This document shows, piece by piece, positions 32,048 to 41,494 of a stretch of 57,720 nucleotides of DNA (its first letter is position 1; every line of letters starts with the position of its first letter). This DNA is from Burkholderiaceae bacterium (GTDB lineage Bacteria > Pseudomonadota > Gammaproteobacteria > Burkholderiales > Burkholderiaceae_C), in assembly GCA_018780645.1 (NCBI GenBank), contig JADMJJ010000018.1:131367-189086 (forward strand), read 5' to 3'. The notes beneath the pieces are model-generated. The model saw only the letters and a program-made list of their open reading frames with translations. It had not been told where the DNA came from and searched no databases. The position numbers were made by a program, and so were the translations under genes.

Positions 32048-34002
32048 GAGGGGCTTGCTGTGCTGGTGGATGTGGTCGTGGCGCCGACCGGCGGCGACTG
32101 GCGCCTCAGGGTGACGACGAACTGATTGCCTTGCACCTGGCTTTGCCGGCGGCTGATGTACTCGATATTGCCGCCATAGCGCTCGCACAGTTCGCGGCAA
32201 ATATACAGCCCCAGGCCGGTGCCGCGGCTGCGTGTCGAGAAGAACGGTTCGAACAGATGGCGCTCGACCTCGGGAGGAATCAGCTCGCCCTCGCTGAACA
32301 CCCCCAGCTCGGCCAGCCGGTCCGAGCGCAGGCCCAGGCTCACCAGCAAGGCCCCGGCGCGCTTGGGCGCATGGCGGTAGGCGTTGTCCAGCAGGTTGAC
32401 GACCACGCGGCGCAGGTGATCCGGCTCGAAGCTGATCATCAAGGCATGGGGTGGCAGATGCAGCTGCAGCAGGCCCTCGTCGCCGAGGCTGACCTCGTTG
32501 GTGCGCGCCCATTCCTGGCAGATCTCCAACAGCAGCGCCTGGGCGTCGATGATGCTGGCCTCGCTCGCATCGCTGGCCACCCCGGGTGCCAGGGCCATCA
32601 CGTCATCGACGATGCGTTTGAGGCGCAGCGCGTTGCTGGCCACGATGCTGGTCAGGTGCTGCTGCGTCGGCTCCAGGCAGTCCTCGGACAGCAGCGCATT
32701 GGCCTGATCGATGGCGGCCAGCGGGTTGCGGATCTCGTGCGCGATGCCGGCCGAGACACGGCCCATCGCCGCCAGCTTCTCCTGACGGCTGCGCGCCTGC
32801 ACGGTGCGCAGGTCTTCGAGAAAGAGCACGCACAGCTCCTCGCTGGCACGCGAGGCCTGGCGACGCGTGAAGCGCACGCGCACACGCAGCGAGCGGCTGT
32901 TGCCGGGCTCGAACTGCAGGCTCAGATCGGCCCCCTCCTCGGGCCACTCACCCAACGCAAAAGCGCTCTCGACCCCCGAGACCAGCGGAGCCCAGACCGG
33001 CATGCCACGCAACTGGAAGGGCGCGGCACGCACCATGCCATGGGCGCTGAGCAGGCTGCGCGCGGCCGGGTTGGCGGCACGCACGCGGCCGCGCCGGTCC
33101 ACCACCAGCACGCCCTCCTGCATCTCGTCTATCACCAGCCGGTTCAGTTGGGCCTGCTGGCGCGCCAGCTCCAGGCTGCCGCGGGCGCTGCGCTCTTCGC
33201 GCGCCAGGCGGCTGGCCAGTTCGGCGGCGAGCAGGGTGACGATGAACAGGCCGCTGCCCGCCAGGCCGGATTGCGTCATGCGCAGCGCGGGGTCCAGGCC
33301 GCGCAGTACGCTGAGCCAGGCCGTGCCCAGCAGCATCAGGGTCACGCCGGCCGCGGTGGCCAGGGCCATCAGCCGCGGCGTCAGCAGGCCCGACATCAGC
33401 ACCGGCAGCACCAGCAGCGCCACAAAGTTCAGGCTGCTGCTGTCATCCAAGGCATGCAACATCGAGAACACCAGCAGATCGACGCCGATGCTGCCCAGCC
33501 ACTGCGGGCTGGCCAGACGCGCCAGGGCCTTGGGGCTGGTGGGCTGCTGAAAGCGCGGCAGCAGCCACAGCACCAGGGTCTGCACCGCATAGCCGCCGCA
33601 CAGCACCATGACCCAGACATCGGGCTTGGAGCCCAGCAGGGCCAGACCGACCTGGGTGGCCAGCAGTGCCAGCCCCAGCGCTGCCCGGGCAGCAAGAAAG
33701 ACACGATAGATGCGCTGGAAGCTCGAGCCTCCCTGGGTGCCCGCACGCAGCCCCGAGGCGGGCTGATCGGCCTCTGCGGCATCGGCCTCGAGCTCATGCG
33801 CCAGCCGCGCCTCGGCTTCCAGATCGGGCTCGGCGTGCCCGTCCTCGTCGGGCGCCGGCCCGAACCAGGAGTGCCGCGCCTCGTCACGCGCCGCCGGCCC
33901 GCGCCTATCGACGCGGCGGCGGTCACCCTGGCGGCGATCGCTGGCGCGCCGGTTGCCGGTGGAGGCGGGTTCGGTGTCTGCCTCGAGGTCAGACAGCCTC
34001 AT
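32044..34002 (-). CDS. pilS: Sensor histidine kinase, PilS-like
   Basis: 652 residues. A charged, low-complexity N-terminal ~95 residues, then six likely membrane helices (about residues 100-265: [69 protein letters not shown]; etc.), a PAS-like region ([30 protein letters not shown]), HisKA with the phospho-acceptor in [14 protein letters not shown], and HATPase with [31 protein letters not shown]. Partner of the overlapping pilR gene. The long charged N-terminal extension before the first helix is unusual; a later start could be real, but none is clearly better. Confidence 0.9.
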   Translation of the reverse strand: MRLSDLEADTEPASTGNRRASDRRQGDRRRVDRRGPAARDEARHSWFGPAPDEDGHAEPDLEAEARLAHELEADAAEADQPASGLRAGTQGGSSFQRIYRVFLAARAALGLALLATQVGLALLGSKPDVWVMVLCGGYAVQTLVLWLLPRFQQPTSPKALARLASPQWLGSIGVDLLVFSMLHALDDSSSLNFVALLVLPVLMSGLLTPRLMALATAAGVTLMLLGTAWLSVLRGLDPALRMTQSGLAGSGLFIVTLLAAELASRLAREERSARGSLELARQQAQLNRLVIDEMQEGVLVVDRRGRVRAANPAARSLLSAHGMVRAAPFQLRGMPVWAPLVSGVESAFALGEWPEEGADLSLQFEPGNSRSLRVRVRFTRRQASRASEELCVLFLEDLRTVQARSRQEKLAAMGRVSAGIAHEIRNPLAAIDQANALLSEDCLEPTQQHLTSIVASNALRLKRIVDDVMALAPGVASDASEASIIDAQALLLEICQEWARTNEVSLGDEGLLQLHLPPHALMISFEPDHLRRVVVNLLDNAYRHAPKRAGALLVSLGLRSDRLAELGVFSEGELIPPEVERHLFEPFFSTRSRGTGLGLYICRELCERYGGNIEYISRRQSQVQGNQFVVTLRRQSPPVGATTTSTSTASPS

Positions 34003-34241
34003 TGCACCCCGCCCTGCCGGGTCTCATAGGCATTGCGGTGCTCGGCGCTGCAAAAATGCCCACCCACACCGGGCAGCGCCTCGCCCACCGGCAGATGCAG
34101 GCCGCACTCGGCGCAGCTGACCATGCTCAGCGCCTTCTTCTTGGGCTCATCTTCGCGCCGCATCGGCGGTGGTGTGCGCCGCTTGAAACCCAGCAGCAAA
34201 GCCACGATGCCAATCACCAACAACAGAATCAGATATTTCAT
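33999..34241 (-). CDS. Small membrane-anchored PP0621-like protein
   Basis: 80 residues from ATG 34241: an N-terminal membrane helix (MKYLILLLVIGIVALLLGF), a basic stretch (KRRTPPPMRREDEPKKK) and a C-terminal part with CAECGLHLPVGEA and HFCSAEHRNAY, i.e. a CxxC and a Cys-x3-His that look like a small metal-binding knuckle. Function unknown; the gene is conserved next to pilS in related bacteria. Stop overlaps the pilS start by 4 bp (ATGA), and it begins 2 bp after the CcsA-like gene ends. Confidence 0.85.
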   Translation of the reverse strand: MKYLILLLVIGIVALLLGFKRRTPPPMRREDEPKKKALSMVSCAECGLHLPVGEALPGVGGHFCSAEHRNAYETRQGGVQ

Positions 34242-34243
34242 GT

Positions 34244-35083
34244 CTAGCTCAGAGGCCGCTGCAGCAGCACTTCCAGCACAAAACGGGAGCCCACATAGGC
34301 CAGCAGCAGCAGGCCCGCTCCCAGATACAACCAGCGCGTGGCGCGGCGGCCACGCCAGCCAAACACCTGGCGCCCGGCCAGCAGGCTGGACAGCACCAGC
34401 CAGCCCAGCATGGACAGCAGATTCTTGTGGTCCCATCGCCAGTGCGGCGTGAACCACCAACCCAGCGCAATCGCCAGCGACAGCATGCACACGCCGGCCG
34501 CCACGAACTGGAAGGTCAGCCGCTCCAGGCGCAGCAGCGGCAAGCCCATCGCGCCCGCTGCCGGGGCCTTCTTCAGGCGCATCTGCCGCTCGGCCATATT
34601 GAGCAGCGCCGCATGCAAGACCGCCACACCGAACAGGCCATAGGAGGCCAGGCCCAGCACCCAGTGCAGCGGTGCCCACGGCGATCCGGCCAGCGGCCGA
34701 CTCTCGCCGGGGAAGATGCAGGCCAGCACCACCACCGCCAGGCCCAGCGCCGACAGCACCCGCTTCACCCCGGGCAGCGGCAGCAGCCGGCTCTCCACCA
34801 TATAGACGCCGAGCACCAGCCACAGCGTCATCGACAGCGCCGGCGCGAAGCCGAAACGTGCCCCGGGGGCGACCAGCCCGAAGCCGGCAATATCGATCAG
34901 CAGCGCCGCCGCGTGGGCGAGCCATGCCAGCAGCAGCGCATGCTGCAGGACCAGCGGCTGCGGTGTCGAGGCATGCGCCTTCAGCACCGTCACGGCATAG
35001 CCCAAAGCCGCCGCGCCACTGAAGCCCAGCAGGCTCCACAGCGCCAGGCCCGACTGACTGGAGGTCGCGAACGATAGAATCAT
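34244..35083 (-). CDS. CcsA/YpjD-like cytochrome c assembly family membrane protein
   Basis: 279 residues from ATG 35083; a GTG two codons earlier is possible. Eight predicted membrane helices. The second half carries the family features: WAPLHWVLGLASYGLFGVAVLHAAL with a conserved His, LTFQFVAAGVCMLSLAIALGWWF, and WRWDHKNLLSMLGWLV. Related proteins (HemX/CcsA/CcmC superfamily) handle haem at the membrane. It lies 51 bp from, and divergent to, ffh, the usual Burkholderiales arrangement. No CcsB partner is present here, so a role in cytochrome maturation is an inference from family. Confidence 0.85.
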   Translation of the reverse strand: MILSFATSSQSGLALWSLLGFSGAAALGYAVTVLKAHASTPQPLVLQHALLLAWLAHAAALLIDIAGFGLVAPGARFGFAPALSMTLWLVLGVYMVESRLLPLPGVKRVLSALGLAVVVLACIFPGESRPLAGSPWAPLHWVLGLASYGLFGVAVLHAALLNMAERQMRLKKAPAAGAMGLPLLRLERLTFQFVAAGVCMLSLAIALGWWFTPHWRWDHKNLLSMLGWLVLSSLLAGRQVFGWRGRRATRWLYLGAGLLLLAYVGSRFVLEVLLQRPLS

Positions 35084-35134
35084 CCGCACAGTGTACTTTT
35101 GCGCATCAGCTTTTCAGCTGGCTGCGCCTGCCCC

Positions 35135-36493
35135 ATGGCTTCCACCTTGACAGACCGCCTGAGTCGCCTCGTTAAAACGATGCGCGGCCAGGCCCGCATT
35201 ACCGAAGACAACGTCCAGGACATGCTGCGCGAGGTCCGCATGGCCCTGCTCGAAGCCGACGTCGCCCTGCCCGTGGTGCGCGACTTCATTGCCCGCGTCA
35301 AGGAAAAGGCGCTGGGCACCGAGGTGGTGGGCTCGCTCTCGCCGGGGCAGGCCCTGGTCGGCGTGGTGCACAAGGAGCTGGTCGCGACGATGGGCGCCGG
35401 CATCAGCGACATCAACCTCGCCGCGCAACCGCCGGCGGTCATCCTGATGGCCGGCCTGCAGGGCGCGGGCAAGACCACAACCACGGCCAAGATCGCCAAG
35501 CACCTGATCGAGAAGCGCAAGAAGAAGGTGCTGACCGTCTCTGCCGACGTCTATCGACCGGCAGCCATCGAACAGCTGAAGACCGTGACCAAGCAGGCCG
35601 GGGCCGAGTGGTTTCCGTCCGACCCGGGCCAAAAGCCGCGCGACATCGCGCTGGCCGCACTCGATTACGCGAAGCGGCATTACTTCGACGTGCTGATGGT
35701 CGACACCGCCGGCCGCCTGGCGATCGACGAGGCCCTGATGGCCGAAATCCGTGAGCTGCATGCGGTGCTCAACCCGGTCGAGACGCTGTTCGTCGTCGAC
35801 GCGATGCAGGGCCAGGACGCGATCAACACCGCCAAGGCCTTCAAGGAAGCGCTGCCCTTGACCGGCGTGGTGCTGACCAAGCTGGACGGCGACTCGCGTG
35901 GTGGTGCCGCGCTGTCGGTGCGCCAGGTCACCGGTGCGCCGATCAAGTTTGCCGGCGTGTCCGAAAAGATCGACGGCCTCGAGGTATTCGACGCCGAGCG
36001 CCATGCCGGCCGCGTGCTGGGCATGGGCGACATACTGGCCCTGGTCGAGCAGGTGCAGGCCGGCGTGGACGTCGAGTCGGCGCAAAAGCTGGCCGACAAG
36101 CTGCGCAGCGGCAGCGGCTTTGATCTGAATGACTTCCTGTCGCAGATCAGCCAGATGAAGAAGATGGGCGGCCTGGCCGGCCTGATGGACAAGCTGCCCT
36201 CGCAGATGACCGCCAAGGCCGGAGCGGCCGATATGGACCGCGCCGAGCGCGACGTGCGCCGCATGGAAGGCATCATCAACAGCATGACGCCGCTGGAACG
36301 CCGCAAGCCCGAGCTGCTGAAGGCCAGCCGCAAGCGCCGCATCGCCGCCGGTGCGGGCGTGCATGTGCAGGAAGTCAACCGCGTGCTCAATCAGTTCGAG
36401 CAGATGCAGGGCATGATGAAGAAGATGAAGGGCGGCGGCCTGATGAAGATGATGAAGCGCATGGGTGGCATGAAGGGCATGGGGGGCATGTAA
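35135..36493 (+). CDS. ffh: Signal recognition particle protein (SRP54)
   Basis: 452 residues from ATG 35135 (MASTLTDRLSRLVKTMRGQARITEDN). N domain, GTPase G domain with GLQGAGKTTTTAKIA (G1), VDTAGRL (G3) and LTKLDGDSRGGAALSV (G4), then the methionine-rich M domain ending MKKMKGGGLMKMMKRMGGMKG, which binds 4.5S RNA and signal peptides. Co-translationally targets membrane proteins to its receptor FtsY, encoded 0.7 kb away on the opposite strand. Its stop shares one base with the next ATG. Confidence 0.98.
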   Translation: MASTLTDRLSRLVKTMRGQARITEDNVQDMLREVRMALLEADVALPVVRDFIARVKEKALGTEVVGSLSPGQALVGVVHKELVATMGAGISDINLAAQPPAVILMAGLQGAGKTTTTAKIAKHLIEKRKKKVLTVSADVYRPAAIEQLKTVTKQAGAEWFPSDPGQKPRDIALAALDYAKRHYFDVLMVDTAGRLAIDEALMAEIRELHAVLNPVETLFVVDAMQGQDAINTAKAFKEALPLTGVVLTKLDGDSRGGAALSVRQVTGAPIKFAGVSEKIDGLEVFDAERHAGRVLGMGDILALVEQVQAGVDVESAQKLADKLRSGSGFDLNDFLSQISQMKKMGGLAGLMDKLPSQMTAKAGAADMDRAERDVRRMEGIINSMTPLERRKPELLKASRKRRIAAGAGVHVQEVNRVLNQFEQMQGMMKKMKGGGLMKMMKRMGGMKGMGGM

Positions 36494-37227
36494 TGACCCT
36501 GGGCCTGGCCATCGCCTGGGGCACCGCGCTGTTGCTGGCGGTGGCCCTGCTCTGGCTGCGGCACAAATCCGGCCAGGCTCGCAAACAGGTCAGCGCGCGG
36601 CCCGACCCGCTGGACACCGTCGAGGCCTGGCACCCCAAGCCGATGCGCGTGCTGATGAGCAGCGAGCGCAAGGCGATGGCGCTGCTGCGCGAGGCCTGCC
36701 CCGACCATCTGATACTGGCCCAGGTGCCGCTGTCTCGCTTTCTGCGCGTGCCCACCGACAACGCCTACGGCGACTGGCTGCAGCGCGTCGGCCACCACTG
36801 CGTGGATCTGCTGCTGTGCACCCAGACCACCGAGGTGCTGGCCGTGATCGAACTGCAGCAGGAAGACACCCCTGCCAGCCGCCAGCAGCGCCTGGAGCGC
36901 GTGCGCCGCGTGCTGGCCGGCGCCGGCGTGGCGATGTACACGCTGCCCGCCAAGCGCCTGCCCTCGGCCTCGGTGCTGCGCAATATGCTGCTCGGCGAGA
37001 TCCCACCCGGCCCCACGGGTCGGCCCGAACCCAATGGCGCCCGGCTCAGCAACAACGCCATGGCCGGCCTGGCCATGAGCCTGCGCGAGGCGCAGCGCGA
37101 ATCGGTGCCCGCCGCGGACGACAACTCAGATCAGCATGAACCCACGCCATCGACCTGGTTCGACGAGATGGAAACCACGCCGCTGCCGACGCTGGACCAG
37201 GCGACCCAGCCGCACCGGTTGAGCTGA
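36493..37227 (+). CDS. DUF2726-domain membrane-anchored protein
   Basis: 244 residues. N-terminal membrane helix (LGLAIAWGTALLLAVALLWL), then a DUF2726-type domain, recognisable as MSSERKAMALLREACPDHLILAQVPLSRFLRV and HHCVDLLLCTQTTEVLAVIELQQ. This region resembles the nuclease-related (PD-(D/E)xK-like) fold, with the D-L...E-L-Q segment in the place of the catalytic strand. The C-terminal 80 residues are low complexity. Function unknown. Starts on the last base of the ffh stop and converges on ftsY with 4 bp between. Confidence 0.8.
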   Translation: MTLGLAIAWGTALLLAVALLWLRHKSGQARKQVSARPDPLDTVEAWHPKPMRVLMSSERKAMALLREACPDHLILAQVPLSRFLRVPTDNAYGDWLQRVGHHCVDLLLCTQTTEVLAVIELQQEDTPASRQQRLERVRRVLAGAGVAMYTLPAKRLPSASVLRNMLLGEIPPGPTGRPEPNGARLSNNAMAGLAMSLREAQRESVPAADDNSDQHEPTPSTWFDEMETTPLPTLDQATQPHRLS

Positions 37228-37231
37228 AGAG

Positions 37232-38272
37232 TTACTCCAGCAAGGCCTGCGCGAATTCGGCGGCGTTGAAGGTCTGCAGGTCTTCCAGCTTCTCGCCGAC
37301 GCCGATGAAATAGACCGGGATCGGTCGCTCGCGCGCAATCGCCGCCAGCACCCCGCCCTTGGCCGTGCCATCGAGCTTGGTCACGATCAGCCCGGTCAGG
37401 CCCAGCGCCTCGTCGAAGGACTTGACCTGGCTCAGCGCGTTCTGGCCGGTGTTGCCATCGACCACCAGCAGCACCTCGTGCGGCGCATCGGCCTGGGCCT
37501 TGCCGATCACGCGGCGAATCTTCTTCAGCTCCTCCATCAGGTGCAGCTGCGTGGGCAGGCGACCGGCGGTGTCGGCAATCACCACGTCGCGGCCGCGCGC
37601 ACGGCCGGCGGTGACGGCATCGAAGGTCACGGCCGAAGGATCACCCCCCTCCTGGCTGACGATCTCGACCTGGTTGCGGTCGGCCCAGACGGTCAGCTGC
37701 TCGCGCGCCGCGGCGCGGAAGGTGTCGGCCGCGGCCAGCAGCACCTTGAGGCCCGAGTCGGCAAAGTGCCGGGTGAGCTTGCCGATGCTGGTGGTCTTGC
37801 CGGCGCCGTTGACGCCCACCACCATCATCACCGTCGGGCTGTGCTCGCCCACGGTCAGCGCCTTCTCCAAGGGCTTGAGCAGATCGGTCAGTGCCTGCAC
37901 CAGCAAGCCGCGCACGGCCGACGGCTCGGTGGCCTTGGCCTCCTTGACGCGACGCTTCAGGTCGGCCAGCAGGAACTCGGTCGCCTTGACGCCCGCATCG
38001 GCCATCAACAGCGCCGCCTCCAGCTCCTCATAAAGTGCATCGTCGATCTGGGTGCCGGTGAACACCTGGGCGATGCTGGAACCGGTCTTGCGCAGTCCCT
38101 GGCGCAGCTTGTCCATCCAGCTGCGGCGCGGCACGTCAACGACAAGCACCGTCTCCTGCGGCTCGGCAGGACTTGCAACGGTCGGGACAGCAACGGCCAC
38201 GGGCGGAGCCGCGACAGCCGGGCTTTCGGCAACTGGAACGGGAGCGGGTTTTTTACGAAAGAAGCTGAACAT
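37232..38272 (-). CDS. ftsY: Signal recognition particle receptor
   Basis: 346 residues. Short acidic/Pro-Ala N-terminal region (MFSFFRKKPAPVPVAES; about 55 residues, much shorter than the E. coli A domain), then the NG GTPase: GVNGAGKTTSIGKLTRHF (G1), AADTFRAAAREQL, VIADTAGRLPTQ (G3), LTKLDGTAKGG (G4) and the closing IPVYFIGVGEKLEDLQTFNAAEFAQALL. Docks SRP-bound ribosomes at the inner membrane. Convergent with the ffh unit. Confidence 0.97.
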   Translation of the reverse strand: MFSFFRKKPAPVPVAESPAVAAPPVAVAVPTVASPAEPQETVLVVDVPRRSWMDKLRQGLRKTGSSIAQVFTGTQIDDALYEELEAALLMADAGVKATEFLLADLKRRVKEAKATEPSAVRGLLVQALTDLLKPLEKALTVGEHSPTVMMVVGVNGAGKTTSIGKLTRHFADSGLKVLLAAADTFRAAAREQLTVWADRNQVEIVSQEGGDPSAVTFDAVTAGRARGRDVVIADTAGRLPTQLHLMEELKKIRRVIGKAQADAPHEVLLVVDGNTGQNALSQVKSFDEALGLTGLIVTKLDGTAKGGVLAAIARERPIPVYFIGVGEKLEDLQTFNAAEFAQALLE

Positions 38273-38348
38273 CGAGTCGGGCCGGCGGCTGTGGCAGAGT
38301 GAGGCGCCAAGAAATTTTGGGCTAAACGCGCATCATGCCTTGCGGAAC

Positions 38349-38379
38349 TTGCTTGCGCAGCAAAAATATCGCATATAAT
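38349..38379 (+). promoter_or_regulatory. Promoter of the CAT tRNA gene
   Basis: Perfect -10 TATAAT at 38374-38379, with TTGCTT at 38349-38354 (19-bp spacer) or TTGCGC at 38353-38358 (15-bp spacer) as -35. The predicted start is within a few bases of the mature tRNA 5' end at 38390. Confidence 0.65.
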
Positions 38380-38389
38380 GGCGGGCTTA

Positions 38390-38466
<77 letters not shown>

Positions 38467-38472
38467 AAAATG

Positions 38473-38507
38473 AAAGCCCTGTGAGTCAACGACTTACGGG
38501 GCTTTTT
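38473..38507 (+). terminator. Rho-independent terminator after the tRNA
   Basis: Thirteen-pair stem (38475-38487 with 38491-38503, including two G:T pairs) and a three-base AAC loop, followed by TTTTT. It begins seven bases after the tRNA CCA end, so the tRNA is a single-gene transcript and the LysR gene downstream is not read from its promoter. Confidence 0.88.
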
Positions 38508-38642
38508 CATTTCCCGGACTCCTTGCCTCGAATTGCTATGCTGCCAGCCAACCACGCCCAAGGCCCAGGCACATCGCGCGATGTCGAAGCCGATACACGG
38601 TTGCCAGGCTGGATTGCAGTGTTCTCGCCGGAGGCTGAGTAG

Positions 38643-39545
38643 ATGAACGTCACGTTGCGCCAGATGCGCGCCTTTGTCGAGGTTGTGCGCAGCGGCGGTT
38701 TCACTGCCGCTGCGCCGAAGCTGCATCTGACGCAGTCGGCGACCAGCCTGCTGGTGCGCGAGCTGGAGACGCAGCTGGGCCTGCAACTGGTCGACCGCAC
38801 GACGCGGCAGATCGCCGTGACCGATGCCGGCAACGAGTTTCTGCGCAGCGCCGAGCGCATCCTGGCCGATGTGGATCAGGCTATTGCCAGCACGCAGGAC
38901 CTGATGCAGCGCCGCCGCGGGCGCGTCATCATCGCCACCACACCACTGCTGGCGGCCACCTTCGTGCCGGGCGTGATTGCGGAGTTCCAGCAGCTCTATC
39001 CCGGCATCGTCGTGCACATGGCCGACCTGTCCACCGAGCAGATCATCCGTCACGTCCAGGCCGGCGATGCGGACTTCGGCCTGGGCGTGTTTGCCAGCAT
39101 CGACAGCGAGCTCGAGCACCTGCCCATGCTCCAGCACCGTCTCGGCGCCATGGTGCCCAGCGACTGGCCACTGGCCAAGCGCCGCAGCGAGCTGAGCTGG
39201 TCCGATCTCGCCGACCAGCCCATGATCGCGATGTCCCATGGCAGCGGCTTTCGGGCGCTGATCGACCCGGTGCTGCACCAGGCCGGCATCAGCGTCTCGC
39301 CACGCTTCGAAGTCGGCCACATCGGCTCGGCGGTGGGCCTGGCCGAAGCCGGACTCGGTATCGCCGTGGTGCCTGCCTATGTCGGCCAGTTGCTGAAGTC
39401 CAGCCGGGTCCGCTTTCGGGTCCTGCACAAGCCGGTTGTTCAGCGGCAGATCGAGCTGATCGTGCGCGCCGGCCGATCGCTGTCGCCCGGGGCTGCGGCC
39501 TTCAAGGATTGCCTGGCCGCGCACTGCGGGCGCCTCCAGGAATGA
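38643..39545 (+). CDS. LysR-family transcriptional regulator
   Basis: 300 residues. N-terminal winged helix-turn-helix (MNVTLRQMRAFVEVVRSGGFTAAAPKLHLTQSATSLLVRELE), followed by a LysR substrate-binding domain (GRVIIATTPLLAATFVPGVIAEF; GDADFGLGVFASIDSELEHLPML; GLAEAGLGIAVVPAYVG). It is the first gene of the catabolic cluster and runs in the same direction as it, not divergently. A 145-bp gap with an interrupted inverted repeat separates it from the next gene, so it likely activates that promoter in response to the pathway substrate or an intermediate. Confidence 0.93.
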   Translation: MNVTLRQMRAFVEVVRSGGFTAAAPKLHLTQSATSLLVRELETQLGLQLVDRTTRQIAVTDAGNEFLRSAERILADVDQAIASTQDLMQRRRGRVIIATTPLLAATFVPGVIAEFQQLYPGIVVHMADLSTEQIIRHVQAGDADFGLGVFASIDSELEHLPMLQHRLGAMVPSDWPLAKRRSELSWSDLADQPMIAMSHGSGFRALIDPVLHQAGISVSPRFEVGHIGSAVGLAEAGLGIAVVPAYVGQLLKSSRVRFRVLHKPVVQRQIELIVRAGRSLSPGAAAFKDCLAAHCGRLQE

Positions 39546-39569
39546 AGCCTCAAATCACAAGTATTTCTC

Positions 39570-39601
39570 ATTGATTAATAAGATTAAATCGTTTGATCAA
39601 T
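39570..39601 (+). promoter_or_regulatory. Candidate LysR-type binding dyad upstream of the catabolic cluster
   Basis: ATTGAT (39570-39575) and ATCAAT (39596-39601) form an interrupted inverted repeat across an AT-rich stretch that stands out from the GC-rich surroundings. LysR proteins bind such dyads upstream of the genes they activate. It lies about 90 bp before the first enzyme gene and directly after the LysR gene. Confidence 0.45.
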
Positions 39602-39690
39602 AGTCGATCCGAGAGTGAAATGGCGTCAGCAGCCAACGGGCCAGGCCCTCCGGCCCGCCACCAGGCGCTGTCATTCGAGGAGACTTCACG

Positions 39691-40302
39691 ATGCAATCCC
39701 TTCCCCGTCGCTCGCTGCTGAAGACCAGCTTTGCCGGCGCGGCATTGCTGCTCGCCGGCCAGGCCGCGCTGGCCCAGCCCAAATCCGCCGAGCTGGACCA
39801 GTTGCTCAGCAAGCAGGCCATCACCGAGCTGATCTACCAGTACCCGCGGGCGCTGGACCGGCTCGACCGCGAGCTGCTGCTGTCAATCGCTCATGCCGAT
39901 GCCAAGGTCGAGTTCGGCAAGATGGGGTCTTTCCCCAGCTGGGCCGCCTTTGCCGACTGGCTGATCAAGGCGCACCAACCCATGCTGGGCAACAACCACC
40001 GCATCACCAATGTGCTGGTCCAGGTCAAGGGAGATCGCGCGGTCAGCGAGTCCAGCGGCACGGCGACGCTGCTGGTCAAGAAGGACGGCGCGGACGATGT
40101 CTACGAGGAGCGCTGGATGCATTCACGCTACCTCGACAAATGGTCGCGGCGCGATGGCCGATGGGCGCTGGACCATAGGCAGACGGTGACGGACTATCGT
40201 CGCGTCCTCGATGTGGCGGGGGCCGATGTGCGCAACCGCTACCAGATCGGCGCGCGCACCGGACGGGACGACCCCTCCTACCGCCTGTTCAAGGATCTCT
40301 GA
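39691..40302 (+). CDS. Tat-exported SnoaL-like (NTF2-fold) protein
   Basis: 203 residues. Twin-arginine signal MQSLPRRSLLKTSFAGAALLLAGQAALAQ (RRSLLK followed by a hydrophobic run and AxA), then a SnoaL_4-type domain: AITELIYQYPRALDRLDRELLLSIAHADAKVEFG, with the Tyr, Asp and His positions typical of the hydratase/dehydratase/isomerase NTF2 fold, and NNHRITNVLVQVKGDRAVSESSGTATLL. This fold is found in ring-hydroxylating dioxygenase small subunits, steroid isomerases and various lyases. Export to the periplasm is unusual for it. First enzyme gene of the cluster; reaction unknown. Confidence 0.85.
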   Translation: MQSLPRRSLLKTSFAGAALLLAGQAALAQPKSAELDQLLSKQAITELIYQYPRALDRLDRELLLSIAHADAKVEFGKMGSFPSWAAFADWLIKAHQPMLGNNHRITNVLVQVKGDRAVSESSGTATLLVKKDGADDVYEERWMHSRYLDKWSRRDGRWALDHRQTVTDYRRVLDVAGADVRNRYQIGARTGRDDPSYRLFKDL

Positions 40303-40398
40303 GCTCAGCGGCGGCCGTCATGGCCGTAGCGCCGGTTCTCATCGCCCTCCCTCAAAACCTTTCATCGGCGCCCCTTCGTGCGGTGCCTGGAGAAAGCC

Positions 40399-41469
40399 AT
40401 GCGCAATTCAAGATGGTTCGGGGCCTGTGCCCACGCCAGCTGCGGTTCTCGCCGCAACTTCCTCGGTTCCGTCGCGGCCCTTTGCACCGCGCCCATGCTG
40501 CCCGCGGCGCTCGCGCAGACGCCGCCGGAGGTGCCACGGATCGATTTCCATCATCACTTCTTCTCGCCGGCATGGGTCAAGCTGGTGGCGAGCAAGAACG
40601 ATGTCAAGCCGGTGCTCGGCTTCGAGCAGTTCAAGAGCTACTCGGTGGCGCAGGACATCGAGTCCATGGACCGCGGTCACGTCGAGAAGGCCTTTCTGTC
40701 GGTGACGCAGCCTGGCGTCTGGTTCGGTGATGTCGCGGAGACGCGCCGCGCGGCGCGCGAGCTCAACGAGTACGCCGCACGGCTGAAGTCCGACCACAAG
40801 GGGCGCTACGGCCACTTCGCCGTGCTGCCGCTGCCCGATGTGGAGGGCAGCCTGCGTGAGATCGAATACGCCTTCGACGTGCTGAAGGCCGATGGCGTCG
40901 GGCTGCTCTCCAGTTACGACGACAAATGGCTGGGCGACAAGTCCTTCGCACCGGTCTGGCAGGAACTGAACCGACGCAAGGCCATCGTCTATACCCATGC
41001 CACAGCGCCCGGTTGCTGCTCCTGGGACTTCCAGCCCGGCATCCTGCCTACCTTTGTTGAGCTCGGTTCAGACCTGGCACGCGCCATGGTCAGCCTGATA
41101 CACAGCGGCACCGCCAAGGCCACGCCCGACATCCGCTACATCTGGTCGCATGGCGGCGGCAGCATCTGGGCGCAGCGCTATCTGGTCGGCGAGACCAAGG
41201 AGTCGCTGGCCCGAAACGCGCCGCCCGACTCGCGCCTGCACCAGTTCCGCCGCTTCTACTACGACACGGCTGCGGCCGCCGATGCCATCCATATGGGCAT
41301 CCTGAAGATGATCGTGCCGCACTCGCAGATCCTGTTCGGCTCGGACTATCCCTGGGTCGAGCCCGCGCGCATCTCGGCGGGCCTGCAGGCCGCCGGGCTG
41401 AGCGCCGAGGAACTGCGCGCCATCTACCGAGACAACGCCCTGCAACTGATGCCGCATCTGCGCGGCTGA
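40399..41469 (+). CDS. Tat-exported amidohydrolase_2 family protein (ACMSD/gamma-resorcylate decarboxylase-like)
   Basis: 356 residues from ATG 40399 with GGAGAAAG upstream. Signal region has SRRNFLGSVAALCTAPMLPAALAQ, a clear Tat motif. The catalytic domain has the metal ligands expected for the family: HxH in IDFHHHFFSPAW, His in VYTHATAPGCC, His in YIWSHGGGSIW, and Asp in ILFGSDYPWVEP. Relatives carry out non-oxidative decarboxylation of aromatic acids or hydrolyse lactones and related rings. In this cluster a decarboxylase or hydrolase that prepares a ring compound is plausible; acting in the periplasm would be unusual. Confidence 0.88.
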   Translation: MRNSRWFGACAHASCGSRRNFLGSVAALCTAPMLPAALAQTPPEVPRIDFHHHFFSPAWVKLVASKNDVKPVLGFEQFKSYSVAQDIESMDRGHVEKAFLSVTQPGVWFGDVAETRRAARELNEYAARLKSDHKGRYGHFAVLPLPDVEGSLREIEYAFDVLKADGVGLLSSYDDKWLGDKSFAPVWQELNRRKAIVYTHATAPGCCSWDFQPGILPTFVELGSDLARAMVSLIHSGTAKATPDIRYIWSHGGGSIWAQRYLVGETKESLARNAPPDSRLHQFRRFYYDTAAAADAIHMGILKMIVPHSQILFGSDYPWVEPARISAGLQAAGLSAEELRAIYRDNALQLMPHLRG

Positions 41470-41494
41470 TCGCCAACGCCCTGGAGTATTGAGA

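Noticed and set aside
32131-34029. 632-codon plus-strand frame opposite pilS
   Set aside because: Antisense shadow of an intact histidine kinase; Gln/His-rich and without any recognisable domain.
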